From Microcebus murinus (taxonomy: Eukaryota; Chordata; Mammalia; Primates; Cheirogaleidae), in the NCBI RefSeq assembly GCF_040939455.1, contig NC_134109.1:59300001-59364000 (forward strand): a stretch of 64,000 bases of DNA. The letters run 5' to 3'. This document shows positions 13,546-26,365 of the stretch, in pieces. The notes under the pieces are model-generated. The model was given only the letters and a program-made list of their open reading frames with translations. It had not been told where the DNA came from and did not search any database. A program made the position numbers and the translations under genes. Position 1 is the first letter of the stretch; every line of letters begins with the position of its first letter.

Positions 13546-14928
13546 GTGTTTACTCCAGCGCCGGAGGGCCTGCCACACAGCCGCCTCCGTTCCTCCCTCT
13601 CTCCTCAGGTAGCAGGTGTTGCCGATGAGTCAGGCCTGACCCTGGAGGCGCGGGAGCAACACAGGCAGGTAGCGTTCTCGGCAGGGCCCCAGCCAAGGGA
13701 CACGGAGAGGGAGGACAGGCGAGGACAGGGGAGGCTGAGAGGGTTTGGCCTCAGTCACTGCTCACTCACCCCTGGAGACGGCCTGGGGGCCACCTGCAGG
13801 GCACTCGCCCACCCCCTGCCAGGGGCTCGCCAGGGTGCAGATGGGCTGTCCCTGGTCACTGGCTCCATGCTCCAGGGTCTCAGGCCACCTTGATTGTGGG
13901 CCCACACCAGGCCCAGCCTGCGGATGGCCACATGGCAGGGATTGCTTCGCTCCGTGGGTCCCTGCATTTGTCACCGCCCAGGACCATGGGGCTCAGAAAT
14001 GTTTGTGCCTTCTCTTTCTGCTCCAGACAGCACAAGGAGTTCAAGTTAGATAAATACAGATAAACAAATGCTAACCATAAACAGAAAGATACAAACCATT
14101 TATCCATTAAGTAGGGGAAAAAAGGACCTGAGAATCTGAGAGTTTCGTGCAGTCTTTCCCTGGGTAGAGCTCAGTTCCTCTAATGCAAAGCCAGGGCCTC
14201 GTCTCTCGTACCCCACATGGCACTGAGTGGTGCAGCTTGTTCTTTGTCCCATCATGGGGGCTGGAGAAAGGCACTGAGGGGCACAGGGCCTGCCTCCCCC
14301 CTCCCTCTTCAGGTATAGGGAAGACAGCAACAGCAGGTTGCCTGGGCGGCCCCAGGAACAGATTTGCATTATTTTGTGGCAACAAGCAAATCTCCTGGAG
14401 GGGATTTTGGAGGAACTGGGAGCCGCCCAGAGGGAAAGGCGAAGGAAACCGGAGAGCAGGAAGCCAGGAGGAAACAGGCCTGGGCAGCGGCTGTTGCAGA
14501 GGCTGCTTGGCCTGAGGCTCTGGGCTGAGGGACAGCTCAGGGCTCAAACCCTCCTCCACCCTTCCTCCATGCAGAGGGCGAAGTCAGGCCCTGAACAGGT
14601 TGGGGCTGCCTCTGCCGCCCTCACTGACCTTGCCCAAGCCAGGCCTGTCAGCTGCTCCATGATGATCCCATGATGATCAAAGGAGGAGCCAACCAGGCTG
14701 TGGAGTAAGGTGGAAATTTCCCGCAGTGCTCCTGTACCTGCGGCTGCAGCCAGGGTGGGGGCGCCCGCACCGAGCTCCTCCCTGGCCCTGACTGCATGGG
14801 GGACACCCCCACCTGAGGCTGGTGGGTCAGGGACTTCAGCACCATCTGTGAACAGCTTCCAGAGGAGGGGAGTGGAGCCTCAGCCTTTGAACTTCCACTT
14901 TGTTCTTGCTTCTCTGTGGGCTTCATGC
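13546..14928. other. GC-rich intergenic stretch without recognised genes
   Basis: Longest open frames are 166 codons (13393-13893, plus) and 150 codons (14107-14559, minus). They overlap other frames, show low-complexity Pro/Gly/Ser composition and no family motif; I treat them as chance. Confidence 0.45.
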
Positions 14929-14931
14929 GGA

Positions 14932-14963
14932 GGGGGAGGGGAGGGGGCGGGGGCGGGGGCGGG
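14932..14963 (+). other. G-quadruplex-forming tract with overlapping GC boxes
   Basis: Six consecutive runs of 3-5 G separated by single A or C, including three GGGGGC units. This meets the usual G3+N1-7 quadruplex rule and also forms overlapping Sp1/KLF-type sites. Confidence 0.8.
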
Positions 14964-15805
14964 CAATTAGGAAATGTAGGAAGACAGACCTAATTTCTGC
15001 TGGAAGGTTCAATAACTCTCCAAAACAGGCTGAGAATCTGAAAGAAGTCAGGCCATGTTGGTGTAAAGAAATCAAGCTACATTCCACTGGCATAGCAAGA
15101 TTTTAAATTTAAATAACTATTCCAGCTCAGAGGCAGACACTCTAAAGTTCAACCAGCACTGGTTAATGTGGCACGTTGCTGGCCCGAGGCCTTGGGGAAG
15201 AGCACCCATGGGGCACTGCTGTGAGCTGGGCAGGTTCACACAGACTCTAGTTCAGTCCTTGGTTGGTAAGGAGGGCCCCACCAGCAGGAGGACACGCGTA
15301 AGGCAGTGCAAAGCAAGGGAGAAATGTTCCTGACCAAGGTTCTTCCTCAGTTTCTCCCAGAAAGGCTGGCTGGAGCAGGCAGTTTCCGAGGTCCTGGGAA
15401 TGCAGTGTTGGCTGTTCAATCAGGCTTCAGAGCAGGAGCCTCCTGGTCTGTGTGTCTCGGGAAGGTGAGAAGGATCCAGGTGCCAGGAGGAGTATCCTAT
15501 GGACACTTGGCTGGGAGCCCAGCAGCCCGGGTGCCAGGCCCAGGGAGGCTACCCTGCCCTTCAGGGGCCCAGCCAGGGGAAGGAAGGAAGGGAGGGAGGG
15601 AGCCATGGAAGATAGGATTTCCCAAGGCAGGTGATCCATCCCCCTGGCTCCAAGCACCTGATAGGCGAGCTGTTTTGTTAGTTGACCTGTAGTTTTCCAC
15701 AGGTGACAAATGCCACTGGGAGGTTGCAAAATCCCTCCTGCACTCTTAGGCTTCAAGAGGCCATATTCTGTCAATAAGAATGTGAGAAGAGGACAGGCAT
15801 AGAGC
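14964..15805. other. Intergenic, no recognised feature
   Basis: Unique sequence with a GGAAGGAAGGGAGGGAGGGA purine run near 15580-15602. No gene recognised. Confidence 0.4.
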
Positions 15806-15920
15806 ACATTTGGAGGCTGAGGCGGGAGGATCGTTGGAGACCAGCCTTGTTAACAAATCAAGACCACGTCTCTACAACACTATGAAGAAACTAGCCAGGC
15901 ATGGTGGTGTGCACCTGCGC
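15806..15920 (+). repeat. Alu left-arm fragment, degraded, forward
   Basis: TTTGGAGGCTGAGGCGGGAG, then TCTCTACAACACTATGAAG and CCAGGCATGGTGGTGTGC; truncated at both ends. Confidence 0.7.
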
Positions 15921-16921
15921 ACCCTTTTCAGGAGGATCCTCCCTACGCCCAGTTCCACCCTGTCATCTGGCATGCAAGTGCTTGGACAGGGGTGCATGTG
16001 ACTATTTAGCCCCCTCCCTCTGAGGCCCTCAGCCCCCCTCCTTTTTGAGTAAGGAGGCCAGGAGCTGGGGTTTTTCAGAAATGAAAAATCAGCTGTGAGA
16101 ACCTGCACCCCTTCCTGCTTTAGAAGAAACAGCATTGCACCCTGTTTTACAATGACCTTTTGTTTTTTAAGTACACTTTACAGAGAAAGAAATAAGAATG
16201 AAAAGAAAAAAAAAACCCAGAAGGGATCTCCGCGAAGTTTGTGGCAGGAAAGGGACCTGCTACAAGTACTTTTGAGTTGTTAGAGGCATCCTCTCACCAA
16301 TCATGGGCAGGTCGCTGCAGTCCCTGGGGGTGTCCCCAGCAGAGCCACCCGGGAAGGAGGCCCAGAGGCTGGTTCTGCACCAGATGTCTTCATGCCCCGT
16401 CTGCTTCTGTAAAGGCGCAAACTCCCACCCTGCTGGATGCAGACAGCATGTGACGCTGCCACAGATATCTCAATGACAGCCCGCTGACTTGGAGGAGATA
16501 CTCGGTAAGCCACGCAAGGCCTTTAATGCTTGGCCCCTAGAGAGACGTAGTCCATGTGGCCTTGTTTATCCCATGTGCCAGAAGCAGGGTCTGACCTGTA
16601 GGAGGGGCTCAGAAATATTTGCTGACCGGTAAGAAGTAGTAAGAAAATGCTTCCTAAATAGACAAGAGACGGTGCAGTAACCTGGCACGTGCACAGCCTT
16701 CTTCCCTGGGTTCCCTCTTGAAGCGGGTTTTCTCAGGTGCCTGCTGGGTACAGAGGCACCGACAAGCAAGTGGCTTTCTCCAGCTCAGCCTGCAGCGACG
16801 GAGCTCTGCAGCCACTCCACTAGGATGAGTGGACGATTTTTTTGGATGGAGGTGATTTTGCCCCATTCTGTCCATACAAAGCTTAGAACTTGACCACTAT
16901 CACTTAAGAAATGCCAGCATG
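15921..16921. other. Intergenic, no recognised feature
   Basis: Unique sequence with a small A-rich patch at 16198-16216; nothing gene-like recognised. Confidence 0.4.
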
Positions 16922-17242
16922 AGCCAGGCGAGGTGGCTCACGCCTGTAATCCTAGCACTCTGGGAGGCCGAGGCGGGCGGATTGCTCAAGGTTAGGAGTT
17001 CGAAACCAGCCTGAGCAAAAGCGAGACCCCGTCTCTTCTAAAAATAAAAAGAAATTAATTGGCCAACTAAAAATATATAGAAAAAATTAGCCAGGCATGG
17101 TGGTGCATGCCTGTAGTCCCAGCTACTCGGGAGGCTGAGGCAGCAGGATTGCTTGAGCCCAGGAGTTTGAGGTTGCTGTGAGCTAGCTGACACTGTGGCA
17201 CTCTAGTCCAGAGTGAGACTCTGTCTCAAAAAAAAAAAAAAA
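16922..17242 (+). repeat. Alu, lemur type, forward
   Basis: GCCAGGCGAGGTGGCTCACG to poly-A. Flanked by AAATGCCAGCATG on the left and AAATGCCAGTATG on the right as target duplication. Confidence 0.93.
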
Positions 17243-17392
17243 TGCCAGTATGAATGGGGCACAGTGGTTCACACCTATAATCCCAGTACTTTGGGAGACT
17301 GAGGCAGGTAGTATAGCTTGAGGCCAGGAGTTTGAGACCAGCCTGGGCAAGATAGAGGGACACTATCTCTACAAAAAAATTTTAAAAATTAT

Positions 17393-17750
<358 letters not shown>

Positions 17751-17838
17751 TTTTAGATCGACCAATTTTTTCTTCCAATCTAATCAATCATGGACTAATA
17801 CTCTTTAAATAACAAATAAAAAAATTTTTTTTTAATTA

Positions 17839-17970
<132 letters not shown>

Positions 17971-18005
17971 TTATCTCAAAAAGAAAAAGAAAAAAAAAAA
18001 GGAAA

Positions 18006-18729
18006 AAAGAAATGCCAGCATGGCCAATTTCACAGAAGCTTTTTTGCCTTCCCTCTTGATGAGGCCTTGTATGAGCTTCTAGAAACAAGTGCCACCCAGG
18101 CCCTGGAGGCTGCCCAAGCAGGGTGGCTCCAGTTTGCCTGAGTGAGGTAAACGTGGCTCTGATGGTGGGTATCAACTTGACAGCTAGATTGGATCTCACG
18201 CCTCTATCCTCAGAAAAACCCCTGCCAGGCCGGGCACTCTGAGGCTGTTAGCAGGGGTTCTCCCCAGATCATCCCTACTCTGCCCCGAGAGCAGGTCTTT
18301 CCTGTTCTTCTTCTGCTTCTCCTTTCCATCCTCATTCCAGTCCCCAGTGAAGGCAGAGCTTGGTAAAACTTAAACCACTCGGTTAACTCTGAGGTCACCC
18401 CCTGCAATCAGGTCAGACGTTGATTTCTGTGGGAAGGATGTCGCCAATCCAGTCTTCTGTGGCAGCTGTTCAAAAGGGGCATCAGTAGCTTCACCAAAGT
18501 TTGTGCAACTCCACTTGCCATCTGGGACAATGGTGCGTTCCCTTCTTCTAGGTGCTTATGTTCCTATATTCTCATATCCCTTGGGACCTGGTAGAAGCCT
18601 CTCCTTAAGAGGGGTCTGCAGAAAGGCCTGGTGGATCTGCCTCAAGCCCTTGAAAAAGGGAAGCCCCAGCTGAAGTTGCTAGGCAGCGAGGCTGCTGAGA
18701 GGGGTCAGTTATTGTTAGATTTTGCATGG
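18006..18729. other. Intergenic, no recognised feature
   Basis: Unique sequence, moderately GC-rich, with no domain-bearing frame. Confidence 0.4.
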
Positions 18730-19047
18730 TTTTTTTTGTTTGTTTTATTGAGACAGAGTCTTACTCTGTTGCCTGGACTAGAGTGCCACGGTGTCAGCCT
18801 AGCTCACCTCAAACTCCTGGGCTCAAGCAATCCTGCTGCCTCAGCCTCCCAAGTAGCTGAGACTACAGGCATGAGCCACCATGCCCGGCTAATTTTTTCT
18901 ATATATATTAGTTGGCCAATTAATTTCTTTCTATTTTTAGTAGAGATGGGGTCTTGCTCTTGCTCAGGCTGGTTTCAAACTCCTGACCTTGATCAATCCT
19001 CCCACCTGAGCCTCTATGATTACAGGCATGAGCCACCATGCCTGGCC
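18730..19047 (-). repeat. Alu, lemur type, reverse
   Basis: Flanked by AGATTTTGCATG duplications at about 18717 and 19048. Confidence 0.93.
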
Positions 19048-19231
19048 AGATTTTGCATGTTTTATCCTTTCCACTGGCTGTGGGAGTCAAGGATGAGGTG
19101 CTCAAAGGCACAGATGACATGAGCCTAATGCACAGGGTCAACTTCTGGAAACCCATTTGACTTCTCAGCACAACTGGTAAGCTGCCCACTGACCAAAAGA
19201 GTAGTAGAGCTGGAATGAGCCCAGAATACCC

Positions 19232-19560
19232 TTTTTTTTTTTTTTTTTTTTTTGAGACAGTCTCACCTTGTTCTCTGTTGCCTGGGCTAGAGTGCTGTGG
19301 CGTCACAGCAACTTCAAACTCCTGGGCTCAAGCAATCCTGCTGCCTCAGCCTCCCGCGTAGCTGGGACTACAGGCATGCGCCACCACGCCCGGCTAATTT
19401 TTTCTCTACATATTAGTTGGCCAATTAATTTCTTTCTATTTATAGTAGAGACGGGTCTTGCTCTTGCTCAGGCTGGTTTCAAACTCCTGACCTCGAGCAA
19501 TCCGCCCACCTCGGCCTCCCACAGTGCTAGGGTTACAGGCGTGAGCCACCGCGCCCGGCC
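19232..19560 (-). repeat. Alu, lemur type, young-looking, reverse
   Basis: Long T head, end GCGCCCGGCC, target duplication CCCAGAATACCCTT on both sides. Confidence 0.95.
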
Positions 19561-20135
19561 TCCCAGAATACCCTTGACTGTGGGCATGTCGCCTGCAGCT
19601 CTGCTCACAGTGCTTCCCCACCAGCAGCCGACAGCAGACCTGCCTGGGGTGTACCCTCAACATGCACATGCCGGGAACAGTGTCCTGGAGTCTCTGATTT
19701 GACAGACCAAGAGAGGGGGCCTGGCCCGTAAACTTTGAAAACTTTCCCCTGCTGCTTCTGATATGAAACCCCGTCTGAGAACTACTAATCCAGCACGTTT
19801 CAGTTTGCAAGTCTTCACTGCTTACCCTCTTGGGACATGGGCATAGAACAGTGGTATTACAGAGAATTTAAAACCACACTGAGCTCCGTGATTTCCTTAT
19901 TGCACAGAGAGGTCAACAGGCAAATAATGCTTTTCGTCACTCCGGAGGCTCCTCTTGAGTCAGAGCCAAGCACCCGCACGTGCTGGTGGTCATCTTTCAT
20001 GTAGAGGCAAGGTGAAGTAAGATTCACAGGGCTGGAGGTGAGGCCGCCAAGCCTGAGGTCAGTGAGATGTGTAACAGGTAATAGGGTGAGAGGGTGTCGG
20101 GAAACGTTGTAGGCCGCTCTCTCCCTCAGTGGCTC
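19561..20135. other. Intergenic, no recognised feature
   Basis: Unique sequence between two reverse Alus; no gene recognised. Confidence 0.4.
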
Positions 20136-20486
<351 letters not shown>

Positions 20487-20860
20487 CCTTAGTGGCTCTT
20501 GCTCGTCCTGTAGTGGCGATGGCTTTGCCCTGAGAAAGTGAATGTACCGCATGTATGCACTGAGTGTGGGTCACCTGGCTTAGGGGTTGTGACCCAGAAC
20601 TGAGAAAAACAAGTACCTCACACAGGGTTTGAACCAGGGTCGTGACCAGCACGTGTGACCAGCTGAGCAAGCCTCCTGTCCAAGTAGTACTACCATGGGA
20701 TGTGGGAACACTTCAAAAATGGGTAAGAATATCCATAACTTTTCTTTTGGCATTTTATTGGGAATATTTGGGCTTATTCGCGCATAAAAAGACTGAAAAT
20801 TTTAATCTTAAAAAAGAAATCCATGCTTTTCAGTACAGGTTTCTAAAATTCAGAACTTAA

Positions 20861-21014
20861 GGGTGGGTGCTGTGGCTCACGCCTGTAATTCTAGCACTTT
20901 GGCAGAGACAGGTGGATCGCTCAAGGTCAGGAGTTCGAAACCAGCCTGAGCAAGAGCGAGACCCCTGTCTCTACTAAAAATAGAAAGAAATTAATTGGAC
21001 AACTAAAAATATAT
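20861..21014 (+). repeat. Alu left arm only, with full target duplication
   Basis: A 154-bp left arm running into the AT-rich linker, flanked by identical 16-mers AAAATTCAGAACTTAA at 20845 and 21015. The right arm is absent. Confidence 0.93.
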
Positions 21015-21204
21015 AAAATTCAGAACTTAATTTTAGACTGATTCTGTAAGTAAGACCTGATCATTGAAAAACATTTGGAAAATATATTAATATTAAAATG
21101 TAGGAAACAAGAAAAAATCTGTAACCATTATGAACATTTTTTATTATCTCTTGAGATTTTCCCTATGTATTTTTTAAGTTAATAGAATTTTATTTTAATT
21201 AATT

Positions 21205-21305
21205 TTAGAGACTGGGTCTCCCTCTGTTGCTCCTGGTCTCAAGCAATCTTCCCACCTTGAGCTTTGAATGTGCTAGGATTACAGGTGTGAGCCACTGCAT
21301 CTAGC
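21205..21305 (-). repeat. Old Alu fragment, reverse
   Basis: AGAGACTGGGTCTCCCTCTG to CACTGCATCTAGCC; deleted internally. Confidence 0.75.
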
Positions 21306-21314
21306 CTTAAAGCA

Positions 21315-21654
21315 TTTTTTTTTTTTTTTTTTTTTTTTGAGACAGAGTCTCACTTTGTTGCCTAGGCTAGAGTGAGTGCCGTGGCGTTAGCCTAGCTCAC
21401 AGCAACCTCAAACTCCTGGGCTCAAGCAATCCTTCTGCCTCAGCCTCCCAAGTAGCTGGGACTACAGGCATGCACCACCATGCCTGGCTCATTTTTCTAT
21501 ATATATTAGTTGGCCAATTAATTTCTTTCTATTTATAGTAGAGACGGGGTCTCACTCTTGCTCAGGCTGGTTTCGAACTCCTGACCTCGAGCAATCCGCC
21601 CGCCTCAGCCTCCCAGAGAGCTAGGATTACAGGCGTGAGCCACCGCGCCCGGCC
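21315..21654 (-). repeat. Alu, lemur type, first of a tandem pair, reverse
   Basis: Ends GCGCCCGGCC and passes directly into the T head of the next Alu. TAAAGCATTTT flanks the pair, not the single copy. Confidence 0.93.
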
Positions 21655-21994
<340 letters not shown>

Positions 21995-22570
21995 CTAAAG
22001 CATTTTTAATGGCAGCAAAATATTTTATTGAACTATGATTTCTTAATTTCCTTTTGTTGGCTATCTAGGGTATTTTCAATTTCTTCATACATGTTTCTTA
22101 TTATTAAAATTGTGGAAAATACAGAAGAGTATAAGGGAAAAAAAGAAGTGTTTTTGTAATTCCACCAGAAATAATTACTGTTATCATTCAATTGTCTTCT
22201 TTCTGTTTTCTGTCAGTGTTTCTCCTTTCCTGGAGACTCCTTTGAATATCTGATGAAAGCTATAGGTCTCTCCCAGGAAATTGTGACATGTGCTGAATTT
22301 TGCATACAGTTTCAGAGTTATAAGGACATCTAAAGCTCATTCCAGAAATGTCCCACAGGAGGCTGGCACATTTATCCATCAGCTCCAGCTGGCATTATTT
22401 AACCTGGACCTCCAGGCTGTGTTGGGCTTGTACAGGCTGAGCAGGCTTTCCAGATTTCAGAGAAGGCCCAAGGCAGGGAAGCAGGGAACTGTGCAAAATA
22501 CTTTGGAGGTGGGATACTGTCAAGGAGCCAGAACTGTCCACCACTACACAGCAGTAATCAGAATGGCAGA
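21995..22570. other. Intergenic, no recognised feature
   Basis: AT-rich unique sequence; a 95-codon open frame at 22290-22577 has no recognisable domain. Confidence 0.4.
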
Positions 22571-22984
22571 GTACTAAGTGTCTGCTGCAGAGATCACACT
22601 GTATATTTTGTATCCTGTTTGTTACATAATATTACATTACAAATGTTTCTCATATCATTGAATAGTTTTCAGAACAGGTGTTTCAATGGCTGCACAGTAT
22701 TCCATAGTATCGAATGCAATGGAATTTATTGTTATATATAAACATTGTATTTATGGTTGTACATAAAACTACTCTGACATGATTTTGCATCTCTAATTCT
22801 TCCCTCAGACAAATTCTTGCAAATAGAATGACTTCTGTTTTTTGATTCTTGATGCACATTCCCAAGTCGCCCTCCAGAAAGTTTACATTTCCACCAGCAA
22901 GAGAAGTAGCTAATTTTTTTTTTCTCCCCCATGGGAAAACAACTTTTATCCCATCAGCTGCACAATCTGTTCCTGTCATTAAAC
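22571..22984 (-). repeat. Old L1M fragment, antisense
   Basis: CAATGGCTGCACAGTATTCC and GTCGCCCTCCAGAAAGTTTA are L1M-like on the reverse strand. Confidence 0.6.
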
Positions 22985-24030
22985 TCCTTCTTCCTTGGCA
23001 ATTTGGTTATTCTTTTTAAATTTTTAAAATTTCAAAATATTAAGGGGCTACAAATGTTTTTGTTACATGGATACATTGTATAATGCTTAAGTCAGAGTTT
23101 TTGGTGTGCCTATCACCAGAATAGTGTTCATTGTACCCGATATGTAAGTTTTTATCCCTCAATCCCCTCCCACCTTTCCCCTTTTTGGTCTCCAATGTTC
23201 TTTACATCTCTTTCTGCCCGTGTGTGCCCATCCGTTAGCTCCCACTTATAAGTGAGGACATTTGGTGTTTGTTTTTCCATTCTTGAGATAGTTCACTTAG
23301 GATAATGGTCTCCCAATCCATCCAAGTTGCTGCAAAAGACATTATTTAATCCCTTTTTATGGCTAAGTAGTACTCCATGATATATATACATACCACATTT
23401 TCTTTATCCACTCATGGATTGATGGGCACTTAGGTTGATTGCACATCTTTGCAATTGTGAATTGTGCTGTGATAAACATTCGAGTGTGTCTTTTTTTTTT
23501 TTTTTTTTGAGACAGAGTCTCGCTTTGTTGCCCAGGCTAGAGTGAGTGCCATGGCGTCAGCCTAGCTCACATCAACCTCAAACTCCTGGGCTCAAGCAAT
23601 CCTGCTGCCTCAGCCTCCCGATTAGCTGGGACTACAGGCATGCGCCACCATGCCCGACTAATTTTTTCTATATATATATTAGTTGGCCAATTAATTTATT
23701 TCTATTTATGGTAGAGACGGGGTCTTGCTCTTGCTCAGGCTGGTTTCAAACTCCTGACCTCAAGCAATCCGCCCACCTCGGCATCCCAGAGTTCTAGGAT
23801 TACAGGCGTGAGCCACCGCGCCCGGCCTCGAGTGTGTCTTTTTGATAAAATTCTTTTTCTTTGGGTAGATACCCAGTAGTGGGATTGCTGGATTGCATGG
23901 TAGGTCTACATTTATTTCTTTGAGGAATCTCCATACTGTTTTCCATAGAAGTTGTACTAATTTGCAGTCCTACCTCCAATGTATATGTTCCTTTTTCTCT
24001 GTATCCACACCAGCATGGTTTTTCTTAAGT
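22985..24030 (-). repeat. L1 3' portion, antisense, split by an Alu
   Basis: 3' UTR tail at about 22990-23060, then ORF2-end text on the reverse strand (AGTAGTACTCCATGATATAT, GATACCCAGTAGTGGGATTG) up to about 24030. No usable ORF2 frame remains. Confidence 0.85.
23491..23827 (-). repeat. Alu, lemur type, inserted into L1, reverse
   Basis: TCGAGTGTGTCTTTT occurs on both sides (23480 and 23828), defining a clean insertion in the L1. Confidence 0.95.
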
Positions 24031-24415
24031 GGTCCTATGAATGCTTTCTTCTCCTCAGTCTGGAAGTGGCCATGGCCAAACTTGGAGGTTGTGTCAAGGA
24101 ACTTAAGGTCAAACTGACTTTTAATGTACATCATTTCTTCATACAACAAATATTTATTGAACACTTACAATATTACTTTAAAAATTTTAGTCATTTGATA
24201 GAAAATGTTATCTTGTAAGTTGCATTGTAAAATTATTGAGATTAATCTTTTTTTCAGGGTTATTGACTAGAAATTTTCCTGACATCTGTATTGATGGTAT
24301 ATTTTTCAATTTTTTTTTTTACTATTTGAACTTTATAGTGGGTGTTTTGTTAGCAAAAATTTTACATTTTCAAATAATGAAATATACAAATTTTTTCCCC
24401 TTCATGATTTTTATC
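24031..24415. other. AT-rich intergenic with L2 scrap
   Basis: An L2-like AACAAATATTTATTGAACAC lies at 24145-24170. Otherwise unique. Confidence 0.4.
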
Positions 24416-24740
24416 TTTTTTTTTTTTTGAGACAGAGTCTCACTCTGTTGCCCAGGCTACAGTGAGTGCCCTGACATCAGCCTAGCTCACAGTAACCTCA
24501 AACTCCTGGGCTCAAGCAATCCTGCTGCCTCAGCCTCCCGATTAGCTGGGACTACAGGCATGCACCACCATGCCCAGCTAATTTTTCTATATATGTATTA
24601 GTTGGCCAATTAATTTCTATTTACAGTAGAGACAGGGTCTCGCTCTTGCTCAGGCTGGTTTTGAACTCCTGACCTTGAGTGATCTGCCTGCCTTGGCCTC
24701 CCAGAGTGCTAGGATTACAGGTGTGAGCCACTGGTCCGCC
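24416..24740 (-). repeat. Alu, lemur type, reverse
   Basis: T head, lemur linker, ends CACTGGTCCGCC before a C run. Confidence 0.9.
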
Positions 24741-24749
24741 CCCCCCCCT

Positions 24750-24945
24750 TTTTTTGAAATAGGTTCTCACTCTATCTCTTGGGCTAGAGTGCAGTGGTGT
24801 CATCATAGTTCACGGCAACCTTGAACTCTTGGGCTCAAACAATCTTCTTGCCTCAGCCTTTGGAGTAGCCAGGACCACGGGTGGCTAATTTTTAAGAAAA
24901 TTATTTTTGTAGAGACAAGGTCTCACTATGTTGCCCAGGCTTGAC
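24750..24945 (-). repeat. Old Alu fragment, reverse
   Basis: TTTTTTTGAAATAGGTTCTC through TTGCCCAGGC; truncated on the right. Confidence 0.75.
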
Positions 24946-25044
24946 TTCATCTAATGTCCTGACAAATACACTTCTTGAAGTCAGACCATCGTGGTTGACA
25001 GACTAGTCCTGAATCTTAGATTTGGGGGCTAGTGAGAGAGCTGA

Positions 25045-25300
25045 GTACCCCCATCCTGTGGAAGGATCTCTTGAGGCATAAGTTGGAAACCAGCCTGAGC
25101 ACCATAGCAAGACCCGTCTCTACAAAAAATATAAAAATCAGCTGGGCATGGTGGCATGTGCACATAGACCCAGCTACTCGGGAGGCTGAGGCAGGAGGAT
25201 CGCTTGAGGCCAGGAGTTCAAGGTTGTAGTGAGCTATAATGATGTTACTGCACTGTAGCCTGGTCAACAGAGCAAGACCCTATTTCAAACAAATAAATGA
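25045..25300 (+). repeat. Old Alu, forward, 5' damaged
   Basis: AGTTGGAAACCAGCCTGAGC to an AAACAAATAAATGA tail; the first 50 or so bases are missing. Confidence 0.8.
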
Positions 25301-25369
25301 CTATACAAAATGCTAAGAAAAAAATCTTTAAATGTCTTTACCCAAAGAATATTTTGATAAACTAGTTAT

Positions 25370-25640
25370 TTTTTAGAGACAGGGTCTTGCTGTCACCCAG
25401 GCTGGAGTAAAGTAGACCAATCATAGCTCACTGTAACCCCAATTCTTGGGCTCAAGTGATCCTCCTGCCTCAGCCTCCTGAGTATCTAAGACTACAAGGC
25501 ACATGCCACCATGCCCAGCAAATTTTTAAAATTTTTTTTGTAGAGATGGGGTCTCGCTGTTGCTCAGGCTGTCTCAAGTGATCCTCCCATCTTGGCCTCT
25601 CAAAATGCTGGGATTATAGGCATGAGGCACCATGCCTGGT
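25370..25640 (-). repeat. Old Alu (AluJ-like), reverse
   Basis: TTTTTAGAGACAGGGTCTTG to CCATGCCTGGTC. Confidence 0.85.
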
Positions 25641-25768
25641 CCCCAGCTATAATTTTTAAAATATGAGAAATAAAAGAATTTTATGACACTCAGAGGGCTA
25701 TGTGTAGACATTCATGAATGTGAAGCTATTTGGGTGGACACGAGGCTTTCCTTCTCTTGATACCTCAG

Positions 25769-26094
25769 TTTTTCTTTTTGAGTCAGAGTCTCACTCTGTT
25801 GCCCAGGCTAGAGTGCCATGGCATCAGCCTAGCTCACAGCAACCTCAAACTCCTGGGTTCAAGTATTCCTCCTGCCTCAGCCTCCTGAGTAACTGGGACT
25901 ACAGGCATGTGGCACCATGCCCGACTAATTTTTCCTATATATATTTTTAGTTGGCCAATTAATTTCTTTCTATTTACAGAAGAGACGGGGTCTCACTCTG
26001 GCTCAGGCTGGTTTCAAACTCCTGATATCAAGAGATCCTCCCATCTCAGCCTCCCAGAATGCTAGGATTACAGGCGTGAGCCACCATGCCCAGC
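25769..26094 (-). repeat. Alu, lemur type, reverse
   Basis: GATACCTCAGTTTTT on both sides as target duplication. Confidence 0.93.
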
Positions 26095-26164
26095 TGATAC
26101 CTCAGTTTTTAATAAAGAAATAGCATTGTCCTATTTAGGTTACTAGTGAATAAGAAACCAGATT

Positions 26165-26365
26165 CACTTAGACCCTGTGTCTTCAAAAAATAAGAAAATT
26201 TGCCCGGCATGTTAGCGCATGCCTATAGGTAGCGCTAGCTGTTCAGGAGACTGAGACAAGAGGTTTGCTTGAGCCCAGGAGTTGGAGGCTAAGTGAACTA
26301 TGATGATGCCACTGCACTTCAGTCAGGGTGACAGAACAAGACTTTGTCTCTAAAACACAAAAACC
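26165..26365 (+). repeat. Old Alu right-arm fragment, forward
   Basis: CCCGGCATGTTAGCGCATGC to GACTTTGTCTCTAAAACAC. Confidence 0.7.

Noticed and set aside
13393..13893. 166-codon open frame
   Set aside because: It begins within a MIR and has no recognisable protein similarity.
16922..17242. 7SL or tRNA-like RNA gene from A/B box motifs
   Set aside because: The motifs belong to Alu SINEs with A-tails and target duplications; no independent RNA gene is supported.
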